From Gammaproteobacteria bacterium (GTDB lineage Bacteria; Pseudomonadota; Gammaproteobacteria; Pseudomonadales; Oleiphilaceae), in the NCBI GenBank assembly GCA_029268325.1, contig JAJUGC010000130.1:1-6515 (forward strand): DNA of 6,515 nt, read 5' to 3'. Every line of letters begins with the position of its first letter. The first letter of the stretch is position 1. Below are positions 1-5,357 of the stretch, piece by piece. The position numbers and the translations under genes were made by a program. The notes under the pieces were generated by a model. That model did no database searches, was not told the DNA's origin, and worked only from the letters and a program-made list of their open reading frames with translations.

Positions 1-728
1 ACCCGCAAGGGCCGTTGCCCCTGGTTGGCCGTCAGTTGGGCCAGACAGCGGGCCTTGGACCACAGGCCGTGGGCGATGGGCTGCTTGAAGCCGAAGAGTC
101 GGGCGGTCAGCAGGTGCAGGTGGATGAGGTTATAGTCGCCAGAAACCTGGGCATACTGACGGCCAAGGTTTTCCGGCAACTGCCAGAACAGGCGGTGTTC
201 ATAGGCCTGGCGTGGTTGCTCCTTGCGTTCACGCTTGCCGTCGCTGCGCTTGCGATTGCGGTGCAGCAGCGTGGCAGTGTTTTCCCATACCAGGCGGCCG
301 GCAATGTAGACCTTGGTGAGAATATCAAACTCCAGGCCTTTGTCGGTTTGCTGCTGGCCGGCGAGGGAGCATTCGAAATCCAGCACTTCTTCCGGTAGGA
401 TCGGTCTATATTGCGTGATCTCGTTACGTAAATGGACCAGGCCGATCAGCGGCAGCGGAAAGCGCGGGTCGGTGAGCAGGCGCATGTAGGGGCCGAAGGC
501 CATGATCTGGGGATAGGTCGGCGGCAGCACCTGGTTGTCTTGAAAGCCACAGACTTTGTGATATTGTCGCAACCGGTCGTGATCAATCTTTACGCCCCGA
601 ATATTAACGGACAAGGCTGGCAGCTGGATGTCGGACTGCTGTTTTTGGGTGCGCTTGAAGGCCGCCTTGGCAAAAAGGGTCGGCAGATAGGGTTCACGTG
701 ATAGGATAATGGATTCCTGTTGCTGCAT
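1..728 (-). CDS. MaoC-like (R)-specific enoyl-CoA hydratase/dehydratase, HtdX-type, 3' end cut by window
   Basis: The minus frame starts at ATG 728-726 and stays open to the left edge, showing 242 codons; the family is usually about 280 residues, so only a short C-terminal tail is missing. An in-frame TGA lies upstream (755-753). AGGGGA (739-734), five bases before the ATG, is a good ribosome binding site. The hydratase-2 motif is clear: Tyr192, Ser196-Gly197-Asp198, Asn200 and His203, followed by GFKQPIAHG at 213-221. Asp198 and His203 are the expected catalytic pair. The N-terminal half should be a second, non-catalytic hot-dog fold, as in two-domain HtdX/MFE2-type hydratases. A strongly basic linker (about 157-170) joins the halves. 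The motif reads NLIH where NPIH is usual. The family reversibly hydrates trans-2-enoyl-CoA to (R)-3-hydroxyacyl-CoA, normally in the cytosol. The linked two-domain FabG and thiolase support this role. Chain length and in vivo direction cannot be told from the sequence. Confidence 0.9.
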   Translation of the reverse strand, partial: MQQQESIILSREPYLPTLFAKAAFKRTQKQQSDIQLPALSVNIRGVKIDHDRLRQYHKVCGFQDNQVLPPTYPQIMAFGPYMRLLTDPRFPLPLIGLVHLRNEITQYRPILPEEVLDFECSLAGQQQTDKGLEFDILTKVYIAGRLVWENTATLLHRNRKRSDGKRERKEQPRQAYEHRLFWQLPENLGRQYAQVSGDYNLIHLHLLTARLFGFKQPIAHGLWSKARCLAQLTANQGQRPLR

Positions 729-733
729 GTCAT

Positions 734-739
734 TCCCCT
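734..739 (-). promoter_or_regulatory. Ribosome binding site of the MaoC-like gene
   Basis: Read on the minus strand this is AGGGGA, five bases before the ATG at 728. It fixes that start codon, because no other in-frame start lies between it and the upstream TGA at 755-753. Confidence 0.65.
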
Positions 740-782
740 GACTGTGCGAATGTCACCTGAAGGCTTGCTGCGTTTCACCGGG

Positions 783-822
783 CCAGACGGTCGCGTCAGC
801 GTGGGAGACAGCTTCCGTCTGG
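783..822. repeat. Perfect 8-bp inverted repeat in the leader of the MaoC-like gene
   Basis: CCAGACGG (783-790) and CCGTCTGG (815-822) are exact reverse complements separated by 24 bases. If the hydratase transcript begins upstream of position 822 on the minus strand, this could form a long-loop stem in its 5' leader about 55-95 bases before the start codon. It could equally be a protein binding site. There is no U-tract, so an attenuator is not supported. Confidence 0.4.
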
Positions 823-826
823 ACTC

Positions 827-851
827 CTGTACAAGTAGTCCATTACTGTAC
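827..851. repeat. Direct repeat of CTGTAC, 19-base period
   Basis: CTGTAC occurs at 827-832 and 846-851, so the copies lie close to two helical turns apart. AraC-family proteins commonly bind direct half-sites spaced about 20-21 bases, and an AraC gene is the next gene to the right. The half-site is short and could be chance. Confidence 0.25.
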
Positions 852-1019
852 CACGGGAGCCGGCAGCTTCAGGCGTCAGATAAAGATCAAGTCTGCTTGG
901 ATTGTAGGCGAGTTTAAAGGGCCGATTGAGTGATGATATTGGCCGAGAGGCAAGTGTGGGTTGGCGAAGAAGTCAATTTGACAAGGTAATTGGAGGCGTG
1001 GATCGAAATTGACACGGAT

Positions 1020-1040
1020 TTCCATTGGAAGGCATTGCCT
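1020..1040. promoter_or_regulatory. Two adjoining 11-bp palindromes, candidate operator before the AraC gene
   Basis: TTCCATTGGAA (1020-1030) and AGGCATTGCCT (1030-1040) are each perfect odd palindromes sharing base 1030. Their centres (1025 and 1035) are ten bases apart, one helical turn, and both carry a CATTG core. They lie about 42-62 bases before the regulator's start codon, directly after a TTGACA at 1009-1014, where an autoregulatory operator would sit. Function is inferred from position and symmetry only. Confidence 0.35.
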
Positions 1041-1081
1041 GGCTGTGGTCGTACACTTGAACAGTGGATAGATAAGCACTC

Positions 1082-2098
1082 ATGATTGAAAACAAGACAG
1101 ATGCGGGCGTCATGATTCGTCTCATCCACCAGGCAATGTTGCGGCATGGGGTGGATGTGGATGAAGTCTTTCGCCGCTGTGGCATCACCGAGGAGTACCT
1201 TGCCCAGGAGCAGTTGCGAACCCCTCACGAAGCCCAGGTATTTTTCTGGGAAGTGCTAGAGGATGTGAGCCAGGATCCGGATATTGGTCTGCATCTGGGT
1301 GAATACCTGCCAGTTTTCAAAGGTCAGGTACTGGAATACCTGTTCTTAAGTAGCCCCAATTTTGGCGAGGGCATTCGCCGGGGCATAGCCTATCAGCGCC
1401 TGCTGAGCGATGCCGCGGACATACGGCTCGATATTGAAGGGGACATGGCCTGTATCACCCTGAACGTGGCCACACTGGCAGTGCGCCAGATCCGCCATTT
1501 TTCCGAATGTTTCACTTTGGGCTTGCTGAAATTCTTCCGGTTTGTCACCGAAGGCGCCTTTCAGCCCTACCGGATTGATTTTGAGCACAAGGCACCCAAA
1601 TCCAGCACGGAGCATGAGCGACTGTTCGGAGCCGAAGTGCGCTTCGACCAGCCCTTGACCCAGCTGTGGTTCAAAGCTGAACTGCTGAACCTGCCTTCAG
1701 CCCATGCCGAGCCGGAGCTGCTGAAGCTCCATGAGCAGTTAGCCAGCCAGCAACTGGCCCGCCTGGAACTGCAGGATGTGGTCAGCCAGGTGCGGCGTGT
1801 CATCGCGGAGCTGCTGGAGTCCGGAGAGGTTTCCCTGGAAGTAGTGGCCCAGCGGCTGGACCTCAAACCCCGTACCTTGCGAACCCGCCTGAGCGAAGCC
1901 AATACCAACTTCAACCAGGTGCTGGCGGAGTTCCGGTGCCATCTGGCCAAGAAGCTGCTCTCGCAAACGGATGAGAGTATCGACGAGATCGTTTATCTGA
2001 CCGGCTTTTCGGAGCCCAGTACCTTTTATCGGGCGTTCCGACGCTGGGTAGGAATGACACCGGTGGAGTACCGGCGCCAAAAGCAGAACCAGTCCTGA
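1082..2098 (+). CDS. AraC/XylS-family transcriptional regulator
   Basis: A 338-residue protein. The C-terminal part has the paired helix-turn-helix layout of the AraC family. The first HTH is about 251-270 (SLEVVAQRLDLKPRTLRTRL). The second is about 299-321 and continues into the family signature GFSEPSTFYRAFRRWVGMTP (308-327). The first 200 or so residues resemble the arabinose-binding-type sensor domain seen in OruR/MmsR-like regulators, so a small-molecule or acyl ligand is likely but unknown. The ATG at 1082 is the only sensible start: an in-frame TAA lies at 1073-1075 and the next Met is ten codons in. No strong Shine-Dalgarno sequence precedes it, suggesting modest translation. The gene is divergent from the hydratase and convergent with the reductase, so it sits inside the lipid cluster and probably controls one or more of its units, and perhaps itself. 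The target is inference. Confidence 0.9.
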   Translation: MIENKTDAGVMIRLIHQAMLRHGVDVDEVFRRCGITEEYLAQEQLRTPHEAQVFFWEVLEDVSQDPDIGLHLGEYLPVFKGQVLEYLFLSSPNFGEGIRRGIAYQRLLSDAADIRLDIEGDMACITLNVATLAVRQIRHFSECFTLGLLKFFRFVTEGAFQPYRIDFEHKAPKSSTEHERLFGAEVRFDQPLTQLWFKAELLNLPSAHAEPELLKLHEQLASQQLARLELQDVVSQVRRVIAELLESGEVSLEVVAQRLDLKPRTLRTRLSEANTNFNQVLAEFRCHLAKKLLSQTDESIDEIVYLTGFSEPSTFYRAFRRWVGMTPVEYRRQKQNQS

Positions 2099-2099
2099 C

Positions 2100-2119
2100 C
2101 AGAGGGGCAGGGCCCTCTG
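2100..2119 (+). terminator. Small hairpin just after the AraC gene
   Basis: CAGAGGG (2100-2106) pairs with CCCTCTG (2113-2119) around a six-base loop, one base after the TGA stop. No U-run follows, so alone it is a weak terminator candidate. It stands next to the stronger stem at 2129-2168. Confidence 0.4.
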
Positions 2120-2128
2120 CGCTCTGCA

Positions 2129-2168
2129 TCAAGGCCTGGTTCAGTTCTCACTTTGAACCAGGCCTTGA
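2129..2168. terminator. 15-bp perfect hairpin between convergent genes, probable bidirectional terminator
   Basis: TCAAGGCCTGGTTCA (2129-2143) and TGAACCAGGCCTTGA (2154-2168) are exact reverse complements with a ten-base loop. The stem ends nine bases before the reductase stop codon (2178-2180), so it serves both converging transcripts. Neither side has a clear U-tract, so it may act as a transcription or RNase barrier rather than a textbook intrinsic terminator. Confidence 0.6.
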
Positions 2169-2177
2169 CCGAGTCGG

Positions 2178-3593
2178 TTACTTACCGATGAGGCTTTGTC
2201 CACACACGCGGACTGTTTGGCCGCTGATCCCGTTGGAGCCCGGGTTGGCTAGGAAGGCGATAGCCTCGGCAACATCCTGGGGCTGACCGCCTTGGGACAG
2301 GGAGTTCATACGACGCCCGGCCTCACGGATGGTGAAGGGCATGGCAGCGGTCATTTGGGTTTCGATAAAGCCTGGTGCAACCGCGTTAATGGTGATGCCA
2401 CCTTTCAATACCCGGCTCATGGCCTCGGTATAGCCAATCACACCCGCCTTGGACGCGGCATAGTTGGTTTGGCCGAAGTTGCCGGCAATCCCGCCAATGG
2501 AAGAGACCCCGATCAGGCGACCCTGCTTGCGCAGCACTTCCTCGGACAGCAACTTGTCGTTGATGCGCTGAATGGCGTTCAGGTTGATATCCATCAGCAG
2601 ATCCCAGAAATGCTCCGGCATCCGCGCCAGGGTCTTGTCCCGGGTCACGCCTGCGTTGTGCACCACGATATCCACACCGCCGGTTTCCTTACGCAGGAAA
2701 TCGGCAATCTGGGTCGGGCTGTTGGCGTCGGTGATATCCACGGCGAGCGCCAGGCCACCGATTTCCTTGGCGACTTTTTCCAGCTCATCGCTGGCGCCCG
2801 GTACATCCAGGGCGACAACCTTGGCGCCGTCCCGAGCCAGGACCCGGGCAATGGCAGCACCGATTCCACGGGAGGCACCGGTAACCAGGGCGACCTGATC
2901 CTGCAGGGGGCGGTTCCAGTCGATCCGGCCCTTGGGCTTGGCTGCTTTCTGAATGGTGACGACCTGGGCGTCCACGTAAGCGCACTTCGGCGACAGGAAG
3001 AAACGCAGGGCGCTTTCTACCAGAGGCTCGGCCCCTTCTTCCACATAGACCAGGTTGGCAACAGCACCGGTTTTTCCAATTTCCTTGGCCAGGCTGCGGG
3101 TGAAACCTTCCAGGGCTTTCTGGGCGGTTGCCTTGGCCGGATCACACTTCTCGGGCGGGCGGCCCAGGATCACCACACGGCCACACTTGGCAATCTTGCG
3201 GGCAACCGGATGGAAGAAGTCATACAGGGCACGCAGCTCAAGGCTGTTGGCAATGCCGCTGGCATCGAACACCAGGGCCTTGAAACGACGGGTATCTTCC
3301 AGCTTGGCCAGATCCACCTCGTTGGCTCGCGCCTTGGTTTTCGCCAGGGCGGACTCGCTCAGGGAAGCGGGCTGGGCGGTGTAAAACACCGTGGCCGGGC
3401 TGGCCGCAACCACTTCACAGACCGCTTCCAGGAGGCTGCCGCCCTGGGCTGCACCCAGCAGTGCCTGGCCTTCCAGGAAGGGAGAGTCGGCACGGCCCTG
3501 GCGTTCCAGAATGGCGGGTCTTGGAAGGTTCATGGCTGAAACCAGAGACTTGCCCCAAGGGGAGTTGGCAACTTTCTGATATAAATCGGACAT
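2178..3593 (-). CDS. fabG: High-molecular-weight FabG (FabG4-type) 3-oxoacyl reductase
   Basis: A 471-residue protein, about twice the length of ordinary FabG. Residues 1 to about 225 form an N-terminal flavodoxin-like region as in mycobacterial FabG4. Residues from about 230 form a classical short-chain dehydrogenase/reductase domain. The cofactor motif TGASRGIG is at 238-245 and NAG at 313-315. The catalytic tetrad Asn337, Ser365, Tyr378 and Lys382 is complete and spaced as in FabG. Asp263 at the end of the second strand favours NADH over NADPH, the preference known for FabG4. The C-terminal end VRVCGQSLIGK also matches the FabG4 style. The family reduces 3-ketoacyl groups to (R)-3-hydroxyacyl groups and accepts CoA-linked substrates. 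ATG 3593 is the first start after an in-frame TAG (3614-3612); AAGGA lies 11 bases upstream, slightly far. It is convergent with the AraC gene and divergent from the thiolase. Confidence 0.93.
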   Translation of the reverse strand: MSDLYQKVANSPWGKSLVSAMNLPRPAILERQGRADSPFLEGQALLGAAQGGSLLEAVCEVVAASPATVFYTAQPASLSESALAKTKARANEVDLAKLEDTRRFKALVFDASGIANSLELRALYDFFHPVARKIAKCGRVVILGRPPEKCDPAKATAQKALEGFTRSLAKEIGKTGAVANLVYVEEGAEPLVESALRFFLSPKCAYVDAQVVTIQKAAKPKGRIDWNRPLQDQVALVTGASRGIGAAIARVLARDGAKVVALDVPGASDELEKVAKEIGGLALAVDITDANSPTQIADFLRKETGGVDIVVHNAGVTRDKTLARMPEHFWDLLMDINLNAIQRINDKLLSEEVLRKQGRLIGVSSIGGIAGNFGQTNYAASKAGVIGYTEAMSRVLKGGITINAVAPGFIETQMTAAMPFTIREAGRRMNSLSQGGQPQDVAEAIAFLANPGSNGISGQTVRVCGQSLIGK

Positions 3594-3604
3594 AGAGGCT
3601 AGAT

Positions 3605-3609
3605 TCCTT
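3605..3609 (-). promoter_or_regulatory. Probable ribosome binding site of fabG
   Basis: On the minus strand this reads AAGGA, with 11 bases between it and the ATG at 3593. The spacing is longer than ideal. No later Met gives a better site before the conserved N-terminal region begins, so the ATG at 3593 is kept. Confidence 0.45.
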
Positions 3610-3831
3610 TTCTACATGCGCAGTTATGTCGGTTGTAACCGGGCTTTGGCTCGCCCGTGGCTGGCTTCCGGTCGTCCCCCTTCAGCTCCATGACAGGGCG
3701 GACAGGCACTTCCGGTTATCTCACGCCTTGGCGACGTATATGGTATCGGCAACCACAGGAAAAGCGATAGAATGTTTCATCTTTGCTAGTAACGGCAGGA
3801 TATCTTTCTAACTGGAAAAAATCGAATCGCA

Positions 3832-3890
3832 ATTGGCTGAATTCGAACCATTAGGCGTCGCATCAGCCAATGGCAGTCGTGTATGGCTGA
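3832..3890. promoter_or_regulatory. Inverted repeat plus third copy of TGGCTGA upstream of the thiolase, candidate operator
   Basis: ATTGGCTGA (3832-3840) and TCAGCCAAT (3863-3871) form a perfect 9-bp inverted repeat with a 22-base spacer. A third TGGCTGA lies at 3884-3890 in the first orientation. Site centres are about 30 and 20 bases apart, near whole helical turns. TCGAAT (3822-3827) and ATTCGA (3841-3846) make a smaller nested inverted repeat. The cluster ends about 40 bases before the thiolase start, where a regulator would meet RNA polymerase. Binding protein unknown; the nearby AraC regulator is one candidate. Confidence 0.4.
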
Positions 3891-3919
3891 TTAGACTGCG
3901 TCCATCAGTGTCTATGAAC

Positions 3920-3924
3920 AGGAG
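3920..3924 (+). promoter_or_regulatory. Ribosome binding site that decides the thiolase start
   Basis: AGGAG lies seven bases before the ATG at 3932, ideal spacing. It falls inside the reading frame that would begin at the in-frame ATG 3914 or TTG 3833, so those longer starts are less likely. Confidence 0.75.
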
Positions 3925-3931
3925 TTCTCCC

Positions 3932-5212
3932 ATGAAATCAGTAACTGTGCGTCGGGTTGCCGTAATTGGCGGTAACCGTATTCCCTTTGCCCGTTCCAAT
4001 ACCGCGTATTCCAAGTTCAGCAACCAGGACATGCTGACGGCGGCATTGCGAGGCCTGGTGGATCGCTACAACTTGCAGGGAGAAGTCTTGGGTGAAGTCG
4101 TCGCGGGCGCTGTGCTCAAGCACTCGCGGGACTTCAACCTGACCCGGGAGTCGGCGCTCAGCAGCGGGCTGGCCGCCGAAACGCCTGCCTACGATATCCA
4201 GCAAGCCTGCGGTACCGGGCTGGAAGCGGCCATCCTGGTGGCCAACAAGATTGCCCTCGGCCAGATCGAGTGTGGTATTGCCGGTGGTGTGGACACCACC
4301 TCCGATGCTCCCATCGGGGTAGGCGAGGAGCTGCGCAAGATCCTGCTGGAGGCCAACCGGGCCAAGACCATGGGTGAACGCCTCAAGGCCTTTTCCAAGT
4401 TCCGCCCCAGCCACCTGATGCCGAACATTCCCGCCAATGGCGAGCCCCGTACCGGACTGTCCATGGGCGAGCACTGCCAGATCACCACCAAGGAGTGGGG
4501 CATTACCCGGGAGGAGCAGGACCAGCTGGCCTATGAAAGCCACAAGAAGCTGGCCAAGGCCTATGAAGAAGGCTTCTTTGAAGACTTGATGACGCCCTTT
4601 GGCGGCCTGGAGCGGGACAACACCCTGCGTCCGGATACCACCCTGGAGAAACTGGCAAGCCTCAAGCCCGTGTTTGACCGGGAAAACGGCACCATGACCG
4701 CTGGTAACAGTACTGCCTTGACCGATGGTGCCTCCTGCGTACTGCTGGCCAGCGAAGAGTGGGCCAAAGCCCGCAACCTGCCGGTCCGTGCCTGGTTGAC
4801 CTGGAGCCAGGTAGCCGCGGTAGACTTTATCGGCAAAAAAGAAGGCCTGCTGATGGCGCCGGTGTATGCCGTGCCGAAGATGCTGGAGCGTGCCGGACTC
4901 ACCTTGCAGGATTTCGATTTCTACGAAATTCACGAAGCCTTTGCCGCCCAGGTGCTGGCTACCCTGAAGGCCTGGGAAGATCCAAAGTTCTGCAAGGAAA
5001 AGCTGGGACTGAGCAAGCCGCTGGGCTCCATCGACCGCAGCAAGCTCAATGTGAAGGGCAGCAGCCTGGCCGCCGGCCACCCCTTCGCAGCCACTGGCGG
5101 ACGTATTGTGGCCAGCCTGGCGAAGCTACTGGAGCAGAAGGGCTCAGGTCGCGGCCTGATCTCCATCTGTGCCGCTGGCGGCCAAGGTGTGACGGCGATT
5201 CTGGAGCGGTAG
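3932..5212 (+). CDS. Thiolase, FadI/FadA2-like (acetyl-CoA acetyltransferase / 3-ketoacyl-CoA thiolase)
   Basis: A 426-residue cytosolic enzyme of normal length for the FadI/trifunctional-beta type of thiolase. It condenses or cleaves acyl-CoA units: 3-ketoacyl-CoA plus CoA to a shortened acyl-CoA and acetyl-CoA, or the reverse. The nucleophile Cys93 sits in QQACGTG. HEAF (334-337) replaces the NEAF of short-chain biosynthetic thiolases, as is usual in FadI-like proteins. His383 (AAGHPFAATGG) and Cys413 (CAAGGQG) complete the active site. The long loop with TGLSMGEH (174-181) and the following REEQD segment is also typical of this subgroup. ATG 3932 was chosen for its AGGAG seven bases upstream and because the conserved fold begins at once. 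The gene is divergent from fabG, and a terminator follows its TAG. Together with the hydratase and FabG it matches the mycobacterial htdX-fabG4-fadA2 set. Physiological direction and chain length are not determinable here. Confidence 0.93.
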   Translation: MKSVTVRRVAVIGGNRIPFARSNTAYSKFSNQDMLTAALRGLVDRYNLQGEVLGEVVAGAVLKHSRDFNLTRESALSSGLAAETPAYDIQQACGTGLEAAILVANKIALGQIECGIAGGVDTTSDAPIGVGEELRKILLEANRAKTMGERLKAFSKFRPSHLMPNIPANGEPRTGLSMGEHCQITTKEWGITREEQDQLAYESHKKLAKAYEEGFFEDLMTPFGGLERDNTLRPDTTLEKLASLKPVFDRENGTMTAGNSTALTDGASCVLLASEEWAKARNLPVRAWLTWSQVAAVDFIGKKEGLLMAPVYAVPKMLERAGLTLQDFDFYEIHEAFAAQVLATLKAWEDPKFCKEKLGLSKPLGSIDRSKLNVKGSSLAAGHPFAATGGRIVASLAKLLEQKGSGRGLISICAAGGQGVTAILER

Positions 5213-5227
5213 GGTTTGGCTCTGTCT

Positions 5228-5258
5228 TGCCATCTCTCCAGGGTGGCATGTGTTTTTT
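5228..5258 (+). terminator. Intrinsic terminator of the thiolase gene
   Basis: Bases 5228-5235 can pair with 5241-5248 (core TGCCA/TGGCA, extended by one C-G and two G-U pairs) around a five-base loop. A run of six T follows at 5253-5258. It begins 16 bases after the TAG stop, where an intrinsic terminator is expected. Confidence 0.65.
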
Positions 5259-5292
5259 GAGCTGCCAGTCGGTTCGGGGCTGAGGCCTCGAG

Positions 5293-5329
5293 CCCTCTCC
5301 CTTAGCCCTTCTCCCCAGGTGGGAGAGGG
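5293..5329. repeat. CCCTCTCCC / GGGAGAGGG inverted repeat, possible dispersed palindromic element
   Basis: CCCTCTCCC (5293-5301) and GGGAGAGGG (5321-5329) are perfect 9-bp arms around a 19-base spacer. The spacer carries a competing inner arm, TCTCCC (5310-5315), that can pair with GGGAGA (5321-5326) over a five-base loop, so two alternative stems exist. CCCTCTCCC-type palindromes recur between genes in several proteobacterial genomes. Its position in a convergent gap fits either such a dispersed repeat or a second, bidirectional terminator. Confidence 0.5.
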
Positions 5330-5357
5330 GAATTCATTCGGATGCCCAGCAAAGACC

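Larger units (their letters stand above)
729..1081. promoter_or_regulatory. Divergent control region between the MaoC-like gene and the AraC regulator
   Basis: These 353 bases hold no convincing gene; the short frames across them lack a recognisable product. The region must contain promoters in both directions. On the minus strand TACAAT (906-901) is a fair -10 for the hydratase gene, but its -35 (around 929-924) is poor. On the plus strand TTGACA occurs twice (978-983 and 1009-1014, 31 bases apart), but neither has a good -10 at 16-18 bases. A weak activator-dependent promoter is therefore plausible. TACACT (1052-1057) is another possible -10 for the regulator. The region also holds an inverted repeat, a direct repeat and two adjoining palindromes, described separately. 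Confidence 0.5.
3594..3931. promoter_or_regulatory. Divergent control region between fabG and the thiolase gene
   Basis: These 338 bases hold no supported gene; a 61-codon plus frame (3626-3811) has no family features or ribosome binding site. Both neighbours are transcribed outward from here, so both promoters must lie inside. I could not find a convincing sigma-70 pair for either; TAGAAT (3768-3773) is the best isolated -10-like hexamer on the plus strand. The half nearest the thiolase carries repeated TGGCTGA elements, described separately, which suggests activator- or repressor-controlled expression. Confidence 0.5.

Noticed and set aside
15..701. Plus-strand frames at 15-398 and 432-701
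   Set aside because: They lie opposite the MaoC-like gene, which carries the SGD-x-N-x-IH hydratase motif. The plus frames show no family features.
2292..3539. Plus-strand open frame of 415 codons opposite fabG
   Set aside because: It is antisense to a gene with full SDR motifs and a complete catalytic tetrad. Its translation shows no recognisable domain and follows from the codon bias of the real gene.
3626..3811. Possible 61-residue protein in the fabG-thiolase gap
   Set aside because: There is no clear ribosome binding site or recognisable motif, and it sits in a divergent promoter region.
3833..3931. Longer thiolase start at TTG 3833 or ATG 3914
   Set aside because: ATG 3932 has AGGAG at ideal spacing, and the thiolase fold begins immediately after it. 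The extra residues do not resemble family N-termini, and the region holds the repeated TGGCTGA sites.
3938..5080. Minus-strand open frame of 380 codons opposite the thiolase
   Set aside because: The plus frame has all thiolase active-site motifs. The antisense product is low-complexity, rich in Gly and Gln, and has no family signature.
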